The position numbers and the translations under genes are program-made. Shown here piece by piece: positions 59,025 through 64,000 of a stretch of 64,000 nucleotides of DNA (the stretch's first letter is position 1; every line of letters starts with the position of its first letter). The notes below the pieces were generated by a model. It searched no databases. It was not told where the DNA came from and worked only from the letters and a program-made list of their open reading frames with translations. The DNA lies in NCBI GenBank assembly GCA_963966185.1, contig CAWZYM010000375.1:393501-457500 (forward strand). The letters are read 5' to 3'. The DNA is from Rhabditoides inermis. Its lineage: Eukaryota > Nematoda > Chromadorea > Rhabditida > Rhabditidae.

Positions 59025-61932
59025 ATATGTCTATGAAGGCTCTCGAAAGGAGCCGAAGTCCAGTCAGTGGGGCTGCCCCACTCCCGCAGCATAGGTCCCG
59101 CGTGTTGTAACAGGAGCTGAAAATTGCGCACTGTTCACAGTGACTCGAGCAGTGACGTACGTGCTGTTTGATCGTCTGAGTCGATCTTCCGAAGAACAGT
59201 GGCCAAAACGCGGAACACGTCTTCAAAGCTTCCTCGATTCTGACAATGTCCGCGTGAGTCTTCCTAGGAGCGGACAGCAAGTGCAGGGTGAGTGCGAGAC
59301 AGCACATCAGGCCACCCGCTTCTTCTGAAGGGTACCGCTCATCTGCGTGCAACACGGGAATCAAGCAGTACAACTGCTGCAATTGCTACGTCAGTGAAAA
59401 TGTGGAATGTACATGTGCGCACCGCTTTGTACTCCGCTCCGGTGCAGCTGGTCATCGCTGTTAAACATTTCAGTTGCACTCTGTTAGTAGGAGACTTGAT
59501 TCGTCTCGTCGCTCGTTCCACAACTGGCAGGTTTCGAATGCGCAGACCAGGCGCGCGTCCGGTAGGCAAAACCATATCTATTAACATCATATTAGATTAC
59601 GTAATGTAATCGTTGTGAGATCACCTCTTAGTCGATCTTTGAAAATCCCCTCGGAGATCATGTGCAACTCATCCAGTTTAAATCGGTTCGGTGTGACCAC
59701 ATGCATGAGCAGGCCCATCCCTAAGAGAGGGTTGCAGTTAACGTAACACGTACCGGTACTCACTGCTCATTCCGTTGATGCCCTGGAGCCCGTCTAGCAC
59801 GCAACTGAGATCAGTACGGAGCGCTGGCGGGTTCATGTGATTCACTTCCCGAGCATTGGTCGCAAAGTTCTTTACCACCTTGCAGAGCGGACATGCAAAC
59901 GCTCCTGCCCAAGAGCAGCAACCGAATGCCTGGTTCATCGCCTTAAGCAGCTCTTGCGTTCGCTCATGCGGTTAAATAAATCTACCTGCAAGTCCATGCA
60001 GACGTGCTGGATGTTTGCGGAAACTGTCCACTGTTGCCCGTTATGATGGATAACGATTCCGTTAGAGAGAATAGCCAAGTCATTCATTAGCCTCGGAACG
60101 ATGTGGAATAGATCATCCTCTCGGAGCAGGTCGCAACTCATCAGTGTGCCAGCTACCATGACGTACAGTGGATTCGCTCCCACACCGGGAGGCAAATCGT
60201 CGATTCGGATATAGAACGGCCAGACATGTCTCCTGCAACAGGAAGAAATCCAATCTGCAACAGGACGCTTGATCGCGCTCACTTCGACACACGGGAAGCC
60301 TTGAATCCGTCAGTGGACAAGGTCATCTGGAGACGTAGCCTTCTGTTGGCATAGTCGACACGCGTTTTTATGAATCGTCGAAAGCCGGGAAAGTGCCTAC
60401 ACATTTCAGTTTCACCTTCGGTAACAACGAAAACTTTTCACTGAGTTGTGCAATTTTTATTCACACACTACTTCGTAAAGTCATGAGAAGAGCAGTGCAT
60501 GTGCGCTGTTCTAAGTATATGGAAACAGTTCCGCTACAAAGCGTGAATGGCAAACATCATGTACTCGCCCATCTGCTGACACCTATCCTGAAACCCCCAG
60601 AAGAGGCTTCATCAGCGCTCTCTCTGAACGGGTTTCCTGAGAGGTGTGCGCACAGATGGCCGGAATGCGCTATGGTACTCACCTTTTGTCTTCGAGTACA
60701 CGAGGCGGGACTGCAGCGTGGTGGATGATATTCCGAAACGAGAGAATGTCGCCCATGCAAGTTGCCACGATATTTGCGAACTGCGGAACGATCGTCACGG
60801 AGGTCGTGGTGCGGCGCCTGGTCTGTCGCGTACGTTGAGCTCCGGCGCTGAAAGGAATATATCACCTTTTTGTCTCGCTGCACCACTGCTCACTTGAACA
60901 GGTTGCACATAACTGTAGTGCACTGCGCCCGCTCGCTGGATACACGCGATCCGCACATCCCACATCTCGACACCGTGATAGGCCTGTACGCATTGAATCT
61001 CCTAGCGCTCTCCTCTGAAACATGTCATCGCAATCATGCGAGACTATGTGCGGATGTGCTCACCGATAATGATCTGTCGGGGAATGTCTGACGGCTTTCC
61101 AGACAACAGTTCAGCGACCAGAAGGATTTCGCGGAACCGTTTCTCCGTCCATCCGTGGTGATTTGACAGAGCAGCAAGCGCGAGTACACGATCACGCCGC
61201 GCTTAAGTAGCGGTTAGTTTTCGCCAACGGCTTCAAACATCCTTTCAAATACTCCCAATAGGCATTACGATTTGTCTTCGAATTACTTGAAACGAGTTGG
61301 AAGTACTTCGAATTGCTTACGGTTTACCATTTCGCATAAGATGTTGACAGCATCTTATGGCACACCGAGGTTGTGGTGAAAATGAACTCACTTGGCTGTG
61401 CAAGAATCCGTTGCGGTGGTGGTGGAGGTGGCAGCGGAGGGAGTGGCGGACCACGTGCAGCGCCAACAATCTGTAGAATCAGAGGCAGAGCAACTGAAAA
61501 ACGATGTATTAGTATGGGACATGCTAGTGTGAAGTGATTACCTTGTACCATTCCGCGCAACGTTGCAAGTAAGAGAGCTTGGGCAGGGCCGACGACAGCA
61601 GCCACGACTTGAATGAAATTCGCTGCAAAGGCAGATAATACTCATAAGTTTGCGTACAGCGCGTACCTAGGATAACGAGGAGTTGTAGCGCGAGCATATG
61701 CAACCTAAGCTGCGCAGGAACACCTCCTGGAACGGGCGCACCAAGGACTCCTAGTCCTACACCGATCCCTGAATAACAGTTAACTGTTAATGTTATTCAG
61801 GCAGTAACGTAAACAAATGAACACTTCTATGACGCAGCAACGTAGTTCGCTAATGAGAAGAAGCAGTACGGGGAGGAGAGAGAGGGTGGGAGAGAAACAG
61901 AGGGAGGGAGAGAGGGAGGGAGAGAGGGCGGG

Positions 61933-61971
<39 letters not shown>

Positions 61972-62086
61972 TTGTGTGCAATTTGCAAACGCTGAACGAC
62001 TCGCACTCACCTTGTGCTGCGCCTGCGGGGGCAGCGGGTCCTACTCCACGCCCCGCTCCCCCTCTCACGTCATTGTTGTTTCGCAT
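59025..62086 (-). pseudogene. TNP2/CACTA-like transposase gene, 5' part
   Basis: Exons 1-15 in one frame: 62086-62011, 61768-61667, 61622-61542, 61493-61392, 61201-61064, 61014-60894, 60847-60683, 60533-60472, 60415-60283, 60232-59986, 59941-59764, 59720-59625, 59577-59423, 59376-59161 and 59116-59025. Exons 1-5 all end in phase 1 and give a Gly/Ala/Pro-rich, hydrophobic N-terminus with a PPLPPLPPPPPPQ run. Then come a zinc-ribbon-like segment (RCGMCGS...CTTVMC), LQMTLSTDGFKASRV (the TDG motif of TNP2), an RHVWPFYIRIDDLPPG segment, FACPLCK, and a C-terminal DUF4218-like part (FWPLFFGRSTQTIKQH, LREWGSPTDWTSAPFESLHRH). Exon 15 is cut by the 33-kb element at 59,025. With both insertions removed, the 18 exons total 2,592 bp, or 863 residues without a stop. 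The gene is now disrupted. Confidence 0.78.
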
Positions 62087-62092
62087 CACTTT

Positions 62093-62368
62093 CTGCAAGA
62101 GAATAGTAAAAGAAGCAGACCTTATACGCGTAAATATTCGTGGCGAACACGGTGTAAGGTGTTAAGGACACACACAACCGGAAATAGCCAATGTACATAT
62201 AAAGGCATTAAGAGGATGAAAACTTACATGAACGGTGAACTGAGAAAACTAGCAAAAACTGCGAGGTGCAAGTGCACACCGCGTTAGTGCACACACGGAC
62301 GGACTCGACATAACTGCTTTACAGCTATAGAGTATCGCATGAAAACCACAACAACACAACGGAAACCT

Positions 62369-62439
<71 letters not shown>

Positions 62440-62627
62440 GAAAGAAGGGAAACATGTCTTTCGAGAGAGTGCGAATGAGCGATGACGTCACGTGCCGTTG
62501 CAAATGCGCATACACGCCGTCCACGCCCCGCCCACTTCGCTCCGCGGTGTAGCGAATTCGCACCCCTCGTAAACTCCACCGTGGAGGCACAAAACTCCAC
62601 CGCGCATGCGCCGCCACTTTCCTAAGA
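62093..62627 (-). promoter_or_regulatory. 5' region of TNP2 gene, inverted copy of 11,420-11,960
   Basis: Near-identical in reverse to the region before the exon arrays: GCGCATGCGCGGTGGAG motif, (TA)n at about 62,371-62,438, an upstream GTAAGT donor and the long first intron. Together with the plus-strand copies it forms inverted ends of about 640 bp around the TNP2 gene and its downstream gene, so it probably contains the transposase promoter and may be part of that element's TIR. Confidence 0.5.
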
Positions 62628-62629
62628 AT

Positions 62630-62770
62630 GGCGATCGATCGCCGCGATCCGCCATGATCACACAGGCTCCGCCCACTGACTCCAACTTGGCAAGCTGACC
62701 ACAACTCGTGAGCGCACTCACCCCGCCCCCCCCCCCGTTGATGCATTGGAACTACCGCAAAATTATACAT
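62630..62770 (+). repeat. Dispersed repeat with 14-bp palindrome
   Basis: Second location of the block at 8,892-9,022, same orientation, with a 12-bp insertion (CCACAACTCGTG region). Ends at TATACATT like the first. Confidence 0.6.
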
Positions 62771-62965
62771 TTCGCAGCGAAAACAGGGTCCGTGAAAATT
62801 TTCGCGATTCGCTAAAATTTTCGCGCGAAAAAGTATGTCACCTATTTTCGCAATTTTTTGCCGAAAATATTTTTGCGATTCGCACTGCGATTCGCAAATC
62901 GATAGTGCATGCCAAAGCATTGCAGTTTTCGCTTGATTTTTTTCGCGAAAAAGTCTGCCCGGGGC
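62771..62965. repeat. TTCGCG-rich palindromic stretch
   Basis: Repeated TTTTCGCGAAAA-type words and GCGATTCGC motifs. A similar style is seen at 7,725-8,020 and 14,776-15,070. No coding potential. Possibly decayed inverted-repeat DNA. Confidence 0.45.
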
Positions 62966-63269
62966 CATAGCCTGCGCCAGAGCGACAGTTTCCGATCTAC
63001 CTCGCTTGCAGTTCGAAATACGGTGCCATAACCGTCTGCCTCTCTTGTTTGCGCGCTATTGCCGAAAGCTGACTCTCCGTCTTCCTCTGATCTACCCCAC
63101 AGCGCGCAACTTCTTGCGAGCATATAATTAACAAGGGGTTGGGTAGGACCATTTCAATCTTCAACCGTCTGAATCGCGAGAGACAGATCAAAAGTGAAAA
63201 AGCGGCAGTGCTAGATCGTCATCTGGTCTCGACACAGTGTTCTCGGTACCGAGTACTGAGTGAATACAC
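62966..63269. other. Spacer, nothing recognised
   Basis: Short frames only on either strand; no splice-bounded exon or repeat identified. Confidence 0.4.
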
Positions 63270-63645
63270 ATTCTCTTTCGAAAAGTACGTAAGTAAAGAG
63301 AAGAGGTTTGTCTGGATCTGATTCAACAAAAGCACATGCATAAAATCTCTTTGCAGCTGACTAAAATATCAAAACAAACCTGCTCTTTCGAATCACTCTA
63401 AAATGTGTTTTTTAAACATAAAAAATATATATAAGGTGACTGTGAAATAGGCCAAATTTTTATTATAATTCACTATATATAAATAATTATAATGCATAAT
63501 ACTTATGTTATATTTTCATAAATTCGAAAGAGCAGGTTTGTTTTGATATTTTAGTCAGCTGCAAAGAGATTTTATGCATGTGCTTTTGTTGAATCAGATC
63601 CAGACAAACCTCTTCTCTTTACTTACGTACTTTTCGAAAGAGAAT
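63270..63645. mobile_element. Fold-back MITE B (376 bp)
   Basis: Perfect or near-perfect 123-bp inverted arms (63,270-63,392 and 63,523-63,645) starting ATTCTCTTTCGAAAAGTACG, with a 130-bp AT-rich loop. Related to MITE A at 28,068. Just right of both elements the sequence reads ATGTCCTTTT, so the true element may extend a few bases further. Confidence 0.9.
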
Positions 63646-64000
63646 GGATGTCCTTTTCCAAAATTTTGAAGAAATTTTTTCACATTGGTGAATTACGAAA
63701 ATAAAACATACATATTACAAGCTCACTAGTCAAAATGTCATGATTGAAAATAAAATAACTTATACAACAATACTAAATAGTAATATTCACTGGTTTGAAA
63801 TTATAAAATAGTTTCTGTGATTCCCGCTTTTTGAAACTGATAGATCATGGGTTGCCGAACAATGTTGTGTTATATACGAATGTATCTAAATTTGAAACCT
63901 TCGAAATAGCTTGTTCGAATCGCTCACGCGCCTGCCGGTCGCTCATTGACGCGCGCTACACACGTTACAAATTTCTCTTTTCTTCCCTTCATCTCTTAAG
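63646..64000. other. AT-rich end of window
   Basis: No gene, repeat or structured element recognised. Confidence 0.4.

Noticed and set aside
60190..60300. Apparent frameshift in the TNP2 gene after TLSTDGFK
   Set aside because: A 50-nt intron (GTGAGCGCG...TTGCAG) joins ...FKASRVSK to RHVWPFYIRID in frame, so no lesion is needed.
60538..60587. Exon reading DRCQQMGEYMMFAIHAL in the TNP2 gene
   Set aside because: Its phase does not fit the preceding exon. Skipping to the exon at 60,472-60,533 gives a fully consistent frame, so it is treated as intron, though this is the least certain join.

Overview
This is eukaryotic DNA. It has spliced genes with GT-AG introns mostly of 40-140 nt, no operons and no ribosome-binding sites, many microsatellites, and almost wall-to-wall transposon sequence. 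The lineage cannot be fixed from the sequence. Compact introns plus animal-style TNP2 and DUF7869-type genes make a small-intron metazoan such as an invertebrate plausible, but that is inference.

Layout. 1-7,089: degenerate exon-like repeats, a 96-bp minisatellite and a pair of 121-bp direct repeats, with no convincing gene. 7,090-19,710: a 7,051-bp block present twice in tandem and almost identical. Each copy holds a TTAA-flanked MITE and ends in an array of a 99-bp phase-1 exon plus its intron (about 180 bp per repeat). 20,013-22,134 (minus): an intact eight-exon gene of 529 codons with no recognised family. 22,425-62,086 (minus): one TNP2/CACTA-like transposase gene, split by two later insertions. 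Removing both, and keeping one copy of each target duplication, gives a continuous 18-exon, 863-residue reading frame.

Insertion 1 (22,989-25,622) is a 2.6-kb TTAA element with 20-bp terminal repeats. Inside are the convergent 3' ends of two apparent host genes, one a RuvB-like 2 (reptin) fragment with a frameshift. Insertion 2 (25,915-59,024) is a 33.1-kb element with 1.7-1.9 kb terminal inverted repeats (TIRs). The TIRs carry tandem units, each with three successive hairpins. The core of this element is a divergent gene pair: a DUF7869-type putative transposase (minus strand, 17-18 exons) and a ParB/Srx-fold protein (plus strand, about 655 residues, DGNHR motif) that share a 252-bp intergenic region. 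The ParB gene and the 5' end of its partner are then amplified four more times in alternating 4.39- and 5.56-kb units, giving a 9.95-kb higher-order repeat. Only the first ParB copy is intact.

62,093-64,000: an inverted copy of the region upstream of the TNP2 gene (matching 11,420-12,042), a TTCGCG-rich stretch and a fold-back MITE related to the one at 28,068.

The inferred order of events is: a TNP2 element with long inverted ends carrying its promoter and first exon; insertion of the TTAA element and of the ParB/DUF7869 element into its transposase gene; then local amplification of the ParB unit, of the exon-2-like repeat and of the 7-kb block. The candidate new system is the ParB + DUF7869 element.
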